This document shows positions 15,250 through 22,313 of a stretch of 27,908 nt of DNA, one piece after another. The notes beneath the pieces were generated by a model, which ran no database searches, had not been told where the DNA came from, and worked only from the letters and a program-made list of their open reading frames with translations. The translations under genes were made by a program, and so were the position numbers. Origin of the DNA: RZZS01 sp964498755 (GTDB lineage: Bacteria; Pseudomonadota; Alphaproteobacteria; Micavibrionales; Micavibrionaceae); the NCBI GenBank assembly GCA_964498755.1, contig CAZCIB010000029.1, positions 1 through 27,908 of the forward strand, read 5' to 3'. Every line of letters begins with the position of its first letter. Within the stretch, counting starts at the first letter, position 1.

Positions 15250-16634
15250 TGGACAACTTTACCGCCTTTATCTATCTCGTCGCCGCCGTGTGCTTTATCC
15301 TCGCGCTGCGCGGCCTCTCGCACCCCGAAACGTCCCGGGCGGGCGTTCTGTACGGCATGGCCGGCATGGCGCTGGCCGTCGTCGTAACGTTCTTTTCCGT
15401 CAGCGGCGCGCATTTGTGGATCCTGCTCGGCATTCTGCTCGGGGGCGGCGTCGGCGCGGCGATCGCCAACAAGATCCAGATGACCGCCCTGCCCGAACTG
15501 ATGGCGGCGTTCCACTCGCTCGTCGGTCTGGCGGCCGTGTTCGTTGCGGCGGCTGCGTTTTACAATCCCGAGGCCTACCATATCGGCGTGGCCGGGGATA
15601 TCTTCCTCGTCAGTCTTGTCGAGATGTCGCTGGGCGCGGCGATCGGCGCGCTGACGTTCACCGGCTCCATCATCGCCTGGGGCAAGCTTCAGGGCACAAT
15701 CTCCGGCAAGCCTCTGGTCTTCAGCGGCCAGCACGCCCTCAACGCCTTTCTCGGCGGTCTTCTTGTTTTCTTCATTATCCTTTTCGTCGCCACGCAAAGC
15801 GCGTTCTGGTTCTGGGGCATCGTCGCGCTGGCGCTCGTGCTTGGCGTGTTGATGATCGTGCCGATCGGCGGCGCGGACATGCCGGTCATCGTCTCCATGC
15901 TGAACTCCTATTCCGGATGGGCCGCGGCGGGCATCGGCTTTACGCTGCATAACAACCTTTTGATCATCGTCGGCGCGCTCGTCGGGGCGTCGGGCGCGAT
16001 CCTGTCCTATATCATGTGCAAGGGCATGAACCGCAGCTTTATCAATGTCTTGCTCGGCGGCTTTGGCGGGGAGCAGGCGGCGGGCGCAGCCGCGGATATG
16101 GGCGACCGCAACGCCAAGATCGGCGCGGCGGAGGACGCGGCATACATCATGAAAAACGCCTCGAAAGTCATTATCATCCCCGGTTACGGCATGGCCGTGG
16201 CGCAGGCCCAGCACGCCGTGCGCGAGATGGCGGACGTTTTGAAGCGCGAGGGCGTCGACGTCAAATACGCCATTCACCCGGTTGCGGGCCGCATGCCCGG
16301 ACACATGAACGTGCTGCTGGCAGAGGCCAACGTGCCCTATGACGAGGTCTTTGAGCTAGACGACGTCAACCGCGATTTCGCGCAGGCCGACGTGGCTTAC
16401 GTCATCGGGGCGAACGATATCACCAACCCCGCCGCCAAGACGGACCCGGCCTCGCCGATTTACGGCATGCCGGTGCTGGACGCGGAAAACGCCAAGACCG
16501 TGCTGTTTGTAAAACGCTCGCTCGGCTCCGGTTACGCAGGCGTCGACAACCCGCTGTTCTACCATGACAACACGATGATGCTGCTCGGCGACGCCAAGAA
16601 AATGACGGAAGAGATTATCAAGGCGATGGAATAG
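15249..16634 (+). CDS. pntB: NAD(P) transhydrogenase subunit beta
   Basis: This 461-residue inner-membrane subunit has eight or nine membrane helices (~1-275), forming most of proton channel domain II, and a cytosolic NADP(H)-binding domain III (~285-461). Diagnostic segments are ADMPVIVSMLNSYSGWAAAG, LSYIMCKGMNRS, the NADP loop GYGMAVAQAQH, YAIHPVAGRMPGHMNVLLAE and the C-terminal KRSLGSGYAGVDNPLF. Length and motifs are normal. It starts within the stop of hepT, with only a modest GAAGA-type purine stretch upstream, consistent with translational coupling. With PntAA and PntAB it makes NADPH at the expense of proton motive force. Confidence 0.97.
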   Translation: MDNFTAFIYLVAAVCFILALRGLSHPETSRAGVLYGMAGMALAVVVTFFSVSGAHLWILLGILLGGGVGAAIANKIQMTALPELMAAFHSLVGLAAVFVAAAAFYNPEAYHIGVAGDIFLVSLVEMSLGAAIGALTFTGSIIAWGKLQGTISGKPLVFSGQHALNAFLGGLLVFFIILFVATQSAFWFWGIVALALVLGVLMIVPIGGADMPVIVSMLNSYSGWAAAGIGFTLHNNLLIIVGALVGASGAILSYIMCKGMNRSFINVLLGGFGGEQAAGAAADMGDRNAKIGAAEDAAYIMKNASKVIIIPGYGMAVAQAQHAVREMADVLKREGVDVKYAIHPVAGRMPGHMNVLLAEANVPYDEVFELDDVNRDFAQADVAYVIGANDITNPAAKTDPASPIYGMPVLDAENAKTVLFVKRSLGSGYAGVDNPLFYHDNTMMLLGDAKKMTEEIIKAME

Positions 16635-16756
16635 AAAAGCCGCCTGATTTGCTCAATGTCAACTTCAGTGAGTAAAACGCGCAAATACCAGTTGCTTTTT
16701 AAAGCTTTTTCAGAGTAACAAGACCTTGGAAAACTCGATTGTTTTCGAGGGTGTGT

Positions 16757-17719
16757 ATGTTGACTGTGCCTCATCTGCAAGCGCATTTTGCGCAAGCTGC
16801 GCGCGTCTATGATTGTCCGGACACCGGTTATCGGGTCCGGCATTGCAGCGTTGATCCAGCGGGCTTCCGGAATAATGCGACGGTTATTTTTTCAGGCGGC
16901 TGCGGAAAGCCTCTGGAAAGCTACGCGGATGCTATTGCGAACTACGGCGCTCTCGGGTTTCGCTGCGTTGCGCTTGAGTGGGAAACACTGACGCGCGGAG
17001 ATCGTTTCTTTGACGACAATGCTCGAATTTATCACGCCTTCCTTCTTCAGGAATCGCGAGACCGTCCCGATAATGCGCTGATTGCCGCCGGACATTCGAT
17101 GGGCGGCAGAATCGTTCTCGAAAATTTCAGGCTCTTCGGCAATTCGGAGCCAAAGGTCCAGCATGCGGCGCTGAAAGCCCCTCTCCTCAGACTTTCCAGA
17201 AACATTGAGCCATTTAAAGCGCCCGTTCGCGCATTATGCCACATGGGCAGAAGCCAGGACGGGATTCCTGAATGGCTCAATTCAGTCCAGCGCTTACTTG
17301 AAGGCAAACACAAGGAGGCTGCGAAATGCCTCATTAATGAAAGGGGAGACGGCTCAAAAGCCTGCCTGCCGACATGGGGCTGGTTAAAGCAGGCTTTCGA
17401 TGCGGGAGATGAGTGGGAATGCAGTCACCGCACAAGAGATATAGACATTCCGCCAACGCTCATTATAACGGCTTCAAAAGACGCGCTCGTCAGCATGACG
17501 GCGCAACATGAAACGATTGAATCGGACAGCCGCATTACCGGCCTTGGTCTGGAAGAGGCCAGCCATTGTCTGTCAGAACGCGCGTATCAGAAAGTCCTGT
17601 GGGGAAAAATAACGGATTTCCTCGGTCCTCACCTGACCGGGGAGGATCTTGAACTTGCGCGGGAACGCGTTATCCGATCATGCGAGTCAAGGACTTTCCC
17701 GGAAAACGTTGCGGCCTGA
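16757..17719 (+). CDS. alpha/beta hydrolase family protein
   Basis: This is a 320-residue serine-hydrolase-fold protein. The nucleophile elbow is GHSMGG (Ser114). The likely acid is Asp in TASKDALVSM and the likely base is His in EEASHCLSE, in the order expected for the fold. An oxyanion-type loop FSGGCGKP precedes it. No signal peptide is seen. I chose the ATG at 16757 because GAGG lies six bases upstream; the frame also opens at a TTG at 16739 but that has no ribosome site. It resembles monoacylglycerol-lipase or lysophospholipase-like hydrolases; the substrate cannot be told. It lies 122 bp after pntB, so it is probably a separate transcript. A second hydrolase at 18145 is only distantly similar. 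Confidence 0.85.
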   Translation: MLTVPHLQAHFAQAARVYDCPDTGYRVRHCSVDPAGFRNNATVIFSGGCGKPLESYADAIANYGALGFRCVALEWETLTRGDRFFDDNARIYHAFLLQESRDRPDNALIAAGHSMGGRIVLENFRLFGNSEPKVQHAALKAPLLRLSRNIEPFKAPVRALCHMGRSQDGIPEWLNSVQRLLEGKHKEAAKCLINERGDGSKACLPTWGWLKQAFDAGDEWECSHRTRDIDIPPTLIITASKDALVSMTAQHETIESDSRITGLGLEEASHCLSERAYQKVLWGKITDFLGPHLTGEDLELARERVIRSCESRTFPENVAA

Positions 17720-17786
17720 AACTGACTAAAAAGAATACGAAAAACTCATTCTTTAAAGGGCGCCTCTGAAAACCTCCTTTACCGTC

Positions 17787-17806
17787 ATTCCGGCGCAAGC
17801 CGGAAT
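17787..17806. repeat. short GTCATTCCGGC-type hairpin repeat
   Basis: ATTCCGGC, loop GCAA, GCCGGAAT forms a perfect 8-bp stem. Its flanks (GTC before, CTTC after) match the common dispersed GTCATTCCNGC...GCNGGAATC family of intergenic repeats in proteobacteria. It lies 67 bp after the hydrolase stop and could also serve as an RNA 3' end hairpin. Confidence 0.65.
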
Positions 17807-17857
17807 CTTCTAACGCATTGATCTATAGTCACCTGAATAAATAATGATCAGTTTTTT

Positions 17858-18019
17858 GCGCCCTGATTTTCGTCAAAAAGTTTTAAACTGCAGAGATCGC
17901 AGAGGGCGCAGAGTCTTTTAAAGAGCTTTTTCTCTGGGTTCTCTGCGCGCTCTGTAGTTTGAAAAATGCGCGGAGCGCAACTGCATAAAAGCCAGAGCGA
18001 ATGGCGCATTAATTATTCA
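17858..18019. repeat. long multi-hairpin dispersed repeat, copy 1
   Basis: This copy runs from GCGCCCTGATTTTCG to TAATTATTCA and is 162 bp long. Its main stem pairs CTGCAGAGATCGCAGAGGG with CGCGCTCTGTAG downstream. Smaller stems follow (TGCGC with GCGCA; CCAGAGCG with a partly decayed partner). It matches copy 2 at 19783-19947 in the same order and orientation with scattered differences. Confidence 0.85.
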
Positions 18020-18144
18020 AACGCTATAGGTTTTTAGAGGCTCCCTAAAGTTGACGTGGATCCTTTGTCTCGCGTGGCGATAAGGCGAGACGGAAATGCC
18101 TTTTCCGCTAGCGCCGCCAAGCCACTCATACTACACTCACCCGT

Positions 18145-19161
18145 ATGAACACCGCTTCTCCAGACGATCTTCCGGATTTGCCCGCGCGTTTTCTGCCGCC
18201 TGAAGGCTGGCGCTGGCACACATTCCGCAATTCGAAGGGGCGCTTGCTGCGCTTTGGCACGGTCGCGCCGAAAAACAGCGTCCCGCACGCGGTCGTCGTC
18301 GGCCTGCCCGGCTTGTCGGAATATGGCGAGAAATATTTTGAAACCGCACATACGCTGCTGGACAAAAACCTGTCCTTCTGGGTTCTGGACTGGCAGGGGC
18401 ACGGCCTGTCGCACCGGCACCTGAAAAACCCGCACAAACGCCATTCCGACGGATTCGCGGAAGACGTCGAGGACCTGCACTATTTTATCATGGAGTATGT
18501 CAAGCACAGTGCCGTGCATCCGGACGTAGGGCGCATTCCGCTGGTGATGCTCGCCCATTCCATGGGCGCGAATATCGGCCTGCGTTACTTGCGCGATCAT
18601 CCTGAAGTCTTTACCTGCGCCGCGCTGTTGGCCCCGCTTCTGGGCGTCAAGGCGCTTTCGGCCCTGCCGTTCTGGGCGGCGCGCGCGCTCGTTAAAGCGC
18701 ATTGCACCGTACTGGGCCAGCAATACGTTTACGGCGGCGGCGACTGGCGCGAGTCCTTGCGTACCCAATATGCTGAAAGCCCGTTTTCCAGCGACGCCGG
18801 GCGCGACGCGGTTCACAATGCATGGAAGGCGCATAACCCGAATCTGCAGATAGGCGGCGTCACGTTCCGCTGGCTGCACGAAGCGATGAACTCCTGCGCT
18901 GTTTTGCGAAAGGACGGTTTTCTTGAAAGCGTAGAAACGCCTTGCCTCGTCACAAGATCCGGCATTGAAAAATTCGTCGATAACAGGGAAATCATGCGCG
19001 CGACAAAAAGGCTGCCGAACTGCGCGTTCGTGGATTTTCCGGATGCGCGTCATGAAATCCTGATGGAGCGCGACGAACTCAGGAACAGGTTTTTCGAAGC
19101 GTTTGAAAGCCTGATCAAGGTTCACGTCATCGACAAGCCGGAGACCTTGAAACCGTTTTGA
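18145..19161 (+). CDS. alpha/beta hydrolase, lysophospholipase (PldB)-like
   Basis: This 338-residue cytosolic protein belongs to the serine aminopeptidase S33 / monoacylglycerol lipase group. The oxyanion region is GLPGLSEYGEKY (~53-64), strand 4 ends in LDWQGHGLSHR (~81-91), and the nucleophile elbow is LAHSMGA (Ser139). The likely acid is the Asp after IEKFVDN, and the likely His is in PDARHEILMERDE (~310). The last motif, HE with an acidic run, is typical of PldB-like enzymes, which act on lysophospholipids or monoacylglycerols. No Shine-Dalgarno precedes the ATG at 18145, so the start or its translation may be unusual. The short gene at 19206 follows 44 bp later and could be co-transcribed. 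Confidence 0.88.
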   Translation: MNTASPDDLPDLPARFLPPEGWRWHTFRNSKGRLLRFGTVAPKNSVPHAVVVGLPGLSEYGEKYFETAHTLLDKNLSFWVLDWQGHGLSHRHLKNPHKRHSDGFAEDVEDLHYFIMEYVKHSAVHPDVGRIPLVMLAHSMGANIGLRYLRDHPEVFTCAALLAPLLGVKALSALPFWAARALVKAHCTVLGQQYVYGGGDWRESLRTQYAESPFSSDAGRDAVHNAWKAHNPNLQIGGVTFRWLHEAMNSCAVLRKDGFLESVETPCLVTRSGIEKFVDNREIMRATKRLPNCAFVDFPDARHEILMERDELRNRFFEAFESLIKVHVIDKPETLKPF

Positions 19162-19205
19162 TTTCAGGGCAAAGTACGTTTTGGAATTTACGGGAGAAAT
19201 AATCC

Positions 19206-19451
19206 ATGAAAACACCGGAAGGAATTAACGCCGAACGCCTGAGCGACCGTATTTTGTTTGCGCTTGAACTGGCCCTGGAACAGGAAGACGTTGAAATCGG
19301 GGAGAAGCTTCTGCTTGCGCTGGACATGTCCATGACGCGCAACACGGGCGGCGGTGAATTCGTCGAACGCAGGGATTATCCACAGCGCATCGAGGAAGCG
19401 ATCAACAAGCTTATGGATCTCAAAAAAGCGCAGGAAGAAAAGCAGGCGTGA
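19206..19451 (+). CDS. small helical protein of unknown function
   Basis: This 81-residue acidic protein is predicted mostly helical (ILFALELALEQEDVEIGEKLLLALDMSM), with a charged C-terminal helix. It has no cysteines, signal peptide or membrane segment. The ATG is well supported by GGGAG eight bases upstream. I recall similar short proteins near metabolic genes in alphaproteobacteria but cannot name a function. It ends 4 bp before the pterin dehydratase start, so the two form an operon. Confidence 0.75.
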   Translation: MKTPEGINAERLSDRILFALELALEQEDVEIGEKLLLALDMSMTRNTGGGEFVERRDYPQRIEEAINKLMDLKKAQEEKQA

Positions 19452-19455
19452 GGCT

Positions 19456-19761
19456 ATGGCTGAACGGTACGCGATTCTGAAAGGTACGGATAAGGACGCC
19501 GCGCTTGGGTCTCTTGGTGAATGGGCGCTCGAGGACAATGGCCTGACCAAAATCTTTAAATTTCCCTCCTTCGTCAAAGCCGTTTCTTTTGTCACCGCAG
19601 TGGCAATTGAATCCGAGAAAATGAACCATCATCCGCGCATTACGATTACCTATAATAAGGTTCTGATCGACGGGCTTTGCACGCATGACGCGGGCGGCGA
19701 GATCACGACGCTGGACGTTGAACTGGCGCAGAGAATTTCAGGACTGGTTAATAGTGATTAG
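19456..19761 (+). CDS. phhB: pterin-4a-carbinolamine dehydratase
   Basis: This 101-residue enzyme dehydrates 4a-hydroxytetrahydrobiopterin to quinonoid dihydropterin, recycling the cofactor of aromatic amino acid hydroxylases. The family signature is clear: FKFPSFVKAVSFV, then EKMNHHP (His58, His59), a Tyr at 66, and THDAGGEITTLDVELA (His77), which together form the pterin site. The frame is open further upstream, but the ATG at 19456, with GAGG four bases before it, gives the family's usual length. No phenylalanine hydroxylase gene is in the window, so the partner must lie elsewhere or the protein has another role. Confidence 0.93.
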   Translation: MAERYAILKGTDKDAALGSLGEWALEDNGLTKIFKFPSFVKAVSFVTAVAIESEKMNHHPRITITYNKVLIDGLCTHDAGGEITTLDVELAQRISGLVNSD

Positions 19762-19782
19762 CGTAAATAACGATCCATTATC

Positions 19783-19947
19783 GCGCCCTGATTTTCGCCA
19801 GAAAATTTCAACTACAGAGATCGCAGAGGGCGCAGAGTTTTTTTTCAAGAGCCCCGATTCTCTGCGTTCTCTGCGCGCTCTGTAGTTTTAAAAATGCGCT
19901 TTGCGCATCTTCATAAAAGCCAGAGCGAGTAACGCTCTAATTATTCA
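19783..19947. repeat. long multi-hairpin dispersed repeat, copy 2
   Basis: This 165-bp copy has three stems. The main one pairs AACTACAGAGATCGCAGAG(GGCGCAGAG) with its near complement ending in CGCGCTCTGTAGTT, arms of about 28 bp. The second is ATGCGC with GCGCAT and the third is AGAGCG with CGCTCT. The right end, TAATTATTCA, overlaps the 3' end of the transporter gene and gives it its TAG stop. Repeats built from CAGAG units like these are seen across unrelated bacteria and archaea. Confidence 0.87.
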
Positions 19948-21232
19948 GTCCATTATGGTGCGACGGAACTTCGCGCACCTTCAACAATAGCAATAATCCG
20001 GCGATCCAGAACAGTAATATCGTAATCATTCCGGCCTGTTGAAAGCCGAAGACCTGCGTCGCCGCGCCGTAAGCCAGCGGCCCGAGAAACGCGATGGATT
20101 TGCCCGTAAACGCGTACAGCCCGTAGGTTTGCGCGACGTCCTTTTCCGCCGACAACCGGCCCGCGAACGTCCGGCTGGCGGCCTGCACGGGCCCGACGAA
20201 TATGCCGAGAATGACGGCGCAGACCATGAACAGCGTCTTGTTCGGCGCGAGCAGGATCAAAACGCCCGTGACAATCAGGCCGAGTATGCCGATCACGACG
20301 GTTTTTTTGGAACCGGCTTTGTCATCCATGAACGAAAACCCGAACGCGCCGAGCCCGGCCGAGACGTTGAGCGCAATCGCGAAGATCAGGATTTCCTGAA
20401 AATCCATGTCGTACACGTCCGCCGCATAGAGCCCGCCCATCGCAAAGACGGTGGCCAGCCCGTCTCGGTACAGCGCGCTCGAAATCAAAAACAGCATGAA
20501 ATTCTTCCGGCGTCGAACGGTCTTCAGGGTTTGCGCGAGATTTGAAAGCCCCTCTCCGATACTCCGCCTTACTGATAATCCAGTCCGGCCTTCGCTTTGC
20601 GTGAACAGGAACAGAGGCAGGGAAAACAGCGCGAACCACGCGGCGGTCAGGAGCGCGCTCGCCCGCACGTTCAGGGCGTTTTCTTCGGTAATACCGAATA
20701 CGGGCGCGAAATCGCCCATCCCCACAAGCCCCAGCAAAACGCTCGCAAGGCAGAACAACCCGCCGAAATACCCAAGACCCCACGCCCAGCCCGACACGCG
20801 CCCGATCATGCCGCGCGGCGCCAGCGCGGGCAGCATGGAATTATAAAAGACAATGCACAGCTCCAGCGCCGTATTCGCAAGCACGACCACGGCGAGCAGC
20901 GCAATGATCTCAAACGCCGCGCTTTCCGGTTCTCCGAAAAAGAGCAGGCTCGTCAGCGCCACGCACAGGCCTGTCATGGCCGCCAGCCATTTCTTGCGCG
21001 CGCCGTAGCGGTCGGCGATCGATCCCATGATCGGAGCGAGTACGGCGATCATGAGCCCGGAGATGGAAATCGCGTAGCTCCAGTAAGACGAGCCCAGCGT
21101 TTCATCGCCCACCACGCTGCGCGCGAAATACACCCCGTAAACAAAGGTGATGATCACCGTGCCGAAGGCGGAATTCGCCCAGTCGTACAGGCACCACGAA
21201 AAGATCGAACGGACTTTCTGCGCTTTGGTCAT
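19937..21232 (-). CDS. UMF1/Atg22-like major facilitator transporter
   Basis: This 431-residue inner-membrane transporter has 11-12 hydrophobic helices. The diagnostic N-terminal SWCLYDWANSAFGTVI (residues ~12-27) and the MFS loop SIADRYGARKKW identify the UMF1 (BtlA/Atg22-like) family, whose substrates are mostly unknown; amino acids are exported by yeast Atg22. I chose the ATG at 21232 because the family normally starts a few residues before the DWANSAF motif; the frame also opens at a TTG at 21274. The Shine-Dalgarno is weak for both. The last codons (LNN then stop) come from the end of the dispersed repeat. The gene stands alone on the minus strand, diverging from the secreted-protein gene at 21359. 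Confidence 0.9.
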   Translation of the reverse strand: MTKAQKVRSIFSWCLYDWANSAFGTVIITFVYGVYFARSVVGDETLGSSYWSYAISISGLMIAVLAPIMGSIADRYGARKKWLAAMTGLCVALTSLLFFGEPESAAFEIIALLAVVVLANTALELCIVFYNSMLPALAPRGMIGRVSGWAWGLGYFGGLFCLASVLLGLVGMGDFAPVFGITEENALNVRASALLTAAWFALFSLPLFLFTQSEGRTGLSVRRSIGEGLSNLAQTLKTVRRRKNFMLFLISSALYRDGLATVFAMGGLYAADVYDMDFQEILIFAIALNVSAGLGAFGFSFMDDKAGSKKTVVIGILGLIVTGVLILLAPNKTLFMVCAVILGIFVGPVQAASRTFAGRLSAEKDVAQTYGLYAFTGKSIAFLGPLAYGAATQVFGFQQAGMITILLFWIAGLLLLLKVREVPSHHNGLNN

Positions 21233-21358
21233 GCGTTTATAAAACACATATGCCGCTCTATGAACATAGGGCAATTAAATTTTATATGAAAAACTTCTGG
21301 ACTCTTGCGCCGTGATTTCGTATGAATGCGGATCAATCAAACCGAATGGAGTTTTGCC

Positions 21359-21907
21359 ATGATTCGCGCCGCGCTGTTTACCGCCGTATTTTGCCTTATC
21401 AGCCTTTCAACGTCGAGCGCCGCCACGAATGAGCGCCACGTCGAAGAAATGATCGCGCAGAAAAATGCGCAGATGGAGCGTGTTTTGAATTCCGAAGGCG
21501 GCAAGATCGCGGTGATCCGCTTCCTGCACGAGCACATCAGCGACGACGCGCGTTTTGAGCTGACCGTCAACAACCCGGCCATGCCTGCGGCCTCCGGCGC
21601 GCAGACCTTCGAGATGGACAAGGAAGCCTATATTAACACTTTCGTTCAAGGCACGAATTTTATCGACAACTACGCCGTCGACATCGACACTGTGCAAACG
21701 CGCATCGAGCCCGAAACCGGCGAGGCGGTAAGCGAGGACGTACTGGTCGAGCGCGGCGTGATGATGAACCCCTATAACATGTCCGCGCCGGGCAAGCTGT
21801 TCGAAAGCCGCACGACGTGCGAAACGCGCCACGTCGTCGAGGGCGGCGCGCTGATCTCCAAAGGGGGGATATGTCACACGAACGTGTCGATTGAGGAAGT
21901 GATTTAA
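21359..21907 (+). CDS. secreted protein of unknown function, NTF2-like size
   Basis: This 182-residue protein starts with a clear signal peptide (MIRAALFTAVFCLISLSTSSA, cleavage near residue 21). GGAG seven bases upstream fixes the ATG at 21359; an in-frame ATG at 21326 lacks a ribosome site. The mature part opens with a helix (VEEMIAQKNAQMERVL) and continues as mixed helix and strand, with two Cys (TTCETRH and KGGICHT) that could form a disulfide in the periplasm. The layout hints at an NTF2/SnoaL-like fold, but this is a guess. No function can be assigned. Confidence 0.72.
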   Translation: MIRAALFTAVFCLISLSTSSAATNERHVEEMIAQKNAQMERVLNSEGGKIAVIRFLHEHISDDARFELTVNNPAMPAASGAQTFEMDKEAYINTFVQGTNFIDNYAVDIDTVQTRIEPETGEAVSEDVLVERGVMMNPYNMSAPGKLFESRTTCETRHVVEGGALISKGGICHTNVSIEEVI

Positions 21908-21944
21908 AGTAGACTTAAAGCATCTTGTGCAAGGAGTAAGCTGA

Positions 21945-22313
21945 GTGTTAGAAGTTATTGTTATTGAACCAAGTTCCAGATCGCCCTTTCAGAACGCAAC
22001 GCGCGCTCATGAGCTTGCTGACAGACTGATTGATAAAGGAATTCCTGCCGAGGCTGAAGTTACCGCAGACGGCATTGAAATGGTGCATATCAAGGGTGAC
22101 GACACAGCGCATTACACTGAGGCGTTTGCGCTTGTAAATGCGGGTCATGACATGCCCGAGCAGGTACGTCCCGCAAACATGGACAGCGGCCATGAGATAG
22201 GCGCGTTGCCAAAGGCGGTTCGGGATCTGATCGTTACAAACAACCGCAAAGGCCATCATACGCGTGTTCTGATTCCGGGCGTACCCGATGCTCCTAATCC
22301 CGCTCGCGCTTGA
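21945..22313 (+). CDS. hypothetical protein
   Basis: This is a 122-residue soluble protein with a GTG start at 21945, supported by AAGGAG eight bases upstream. It begins with an alternating strand (LEVIVIEP), then a helix (RAHELADRLIDKGIPAEAEV) and a second strand-helix unit (GIEMVHIKGDD, AHYTEAFALVNAG), so it is likely alpha/beta. The C-terminus is basic and proline-rich. I do not recognise a family. Its end overlaps the end of ligA by 20 bp, convergently. Confidence 0.65.
   Translation: MLEVIVIEPSSRSPFQNATRAHELADRLIDKGIPAEAEVTADGIEMVHIKGDDTAHYTEAFALVNAGHDMPEQVRPANMDSGHEIGALPKAVRDLIVTNNRKGHHTRVLIPGVPDAPNPARA

Larger units (their letters stand above)
17720..18144. other. gene-free spacer holding two repeat elements
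   Basis: This 425-bp gap holds no believable gene. It contains a short hairpin repeat (17787-17806) and one copy of the long multi-hairpin repeat (17858-18019). The stretch 18020-18144 upstream of the second hydrolase shows a TTGACG (18050-18055) but no convincing -10 at the right distance. Confidence 0.7.

Noticed and set aside
15198..16304. 368-codon minus-strand open frame
   Set aside because: It is the antisense shadow of pntB, rich in His/Arg/Asp/Gly as expected from such shadows, with no ribosome site.
16739..16756. TTG start six codons earlier for the first alpha/beta hydrolase
   Set aside because: The ATG at 16757 has GAGG at six bases, while the TTG has no ribosome site.
18034..19215. 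393-codon minus-strand open frame
   Set aside because: Antisense to the PldB-like hydrolase, which has an intact serine-hydrolase motif set; no domain is visible in the antisense frame.
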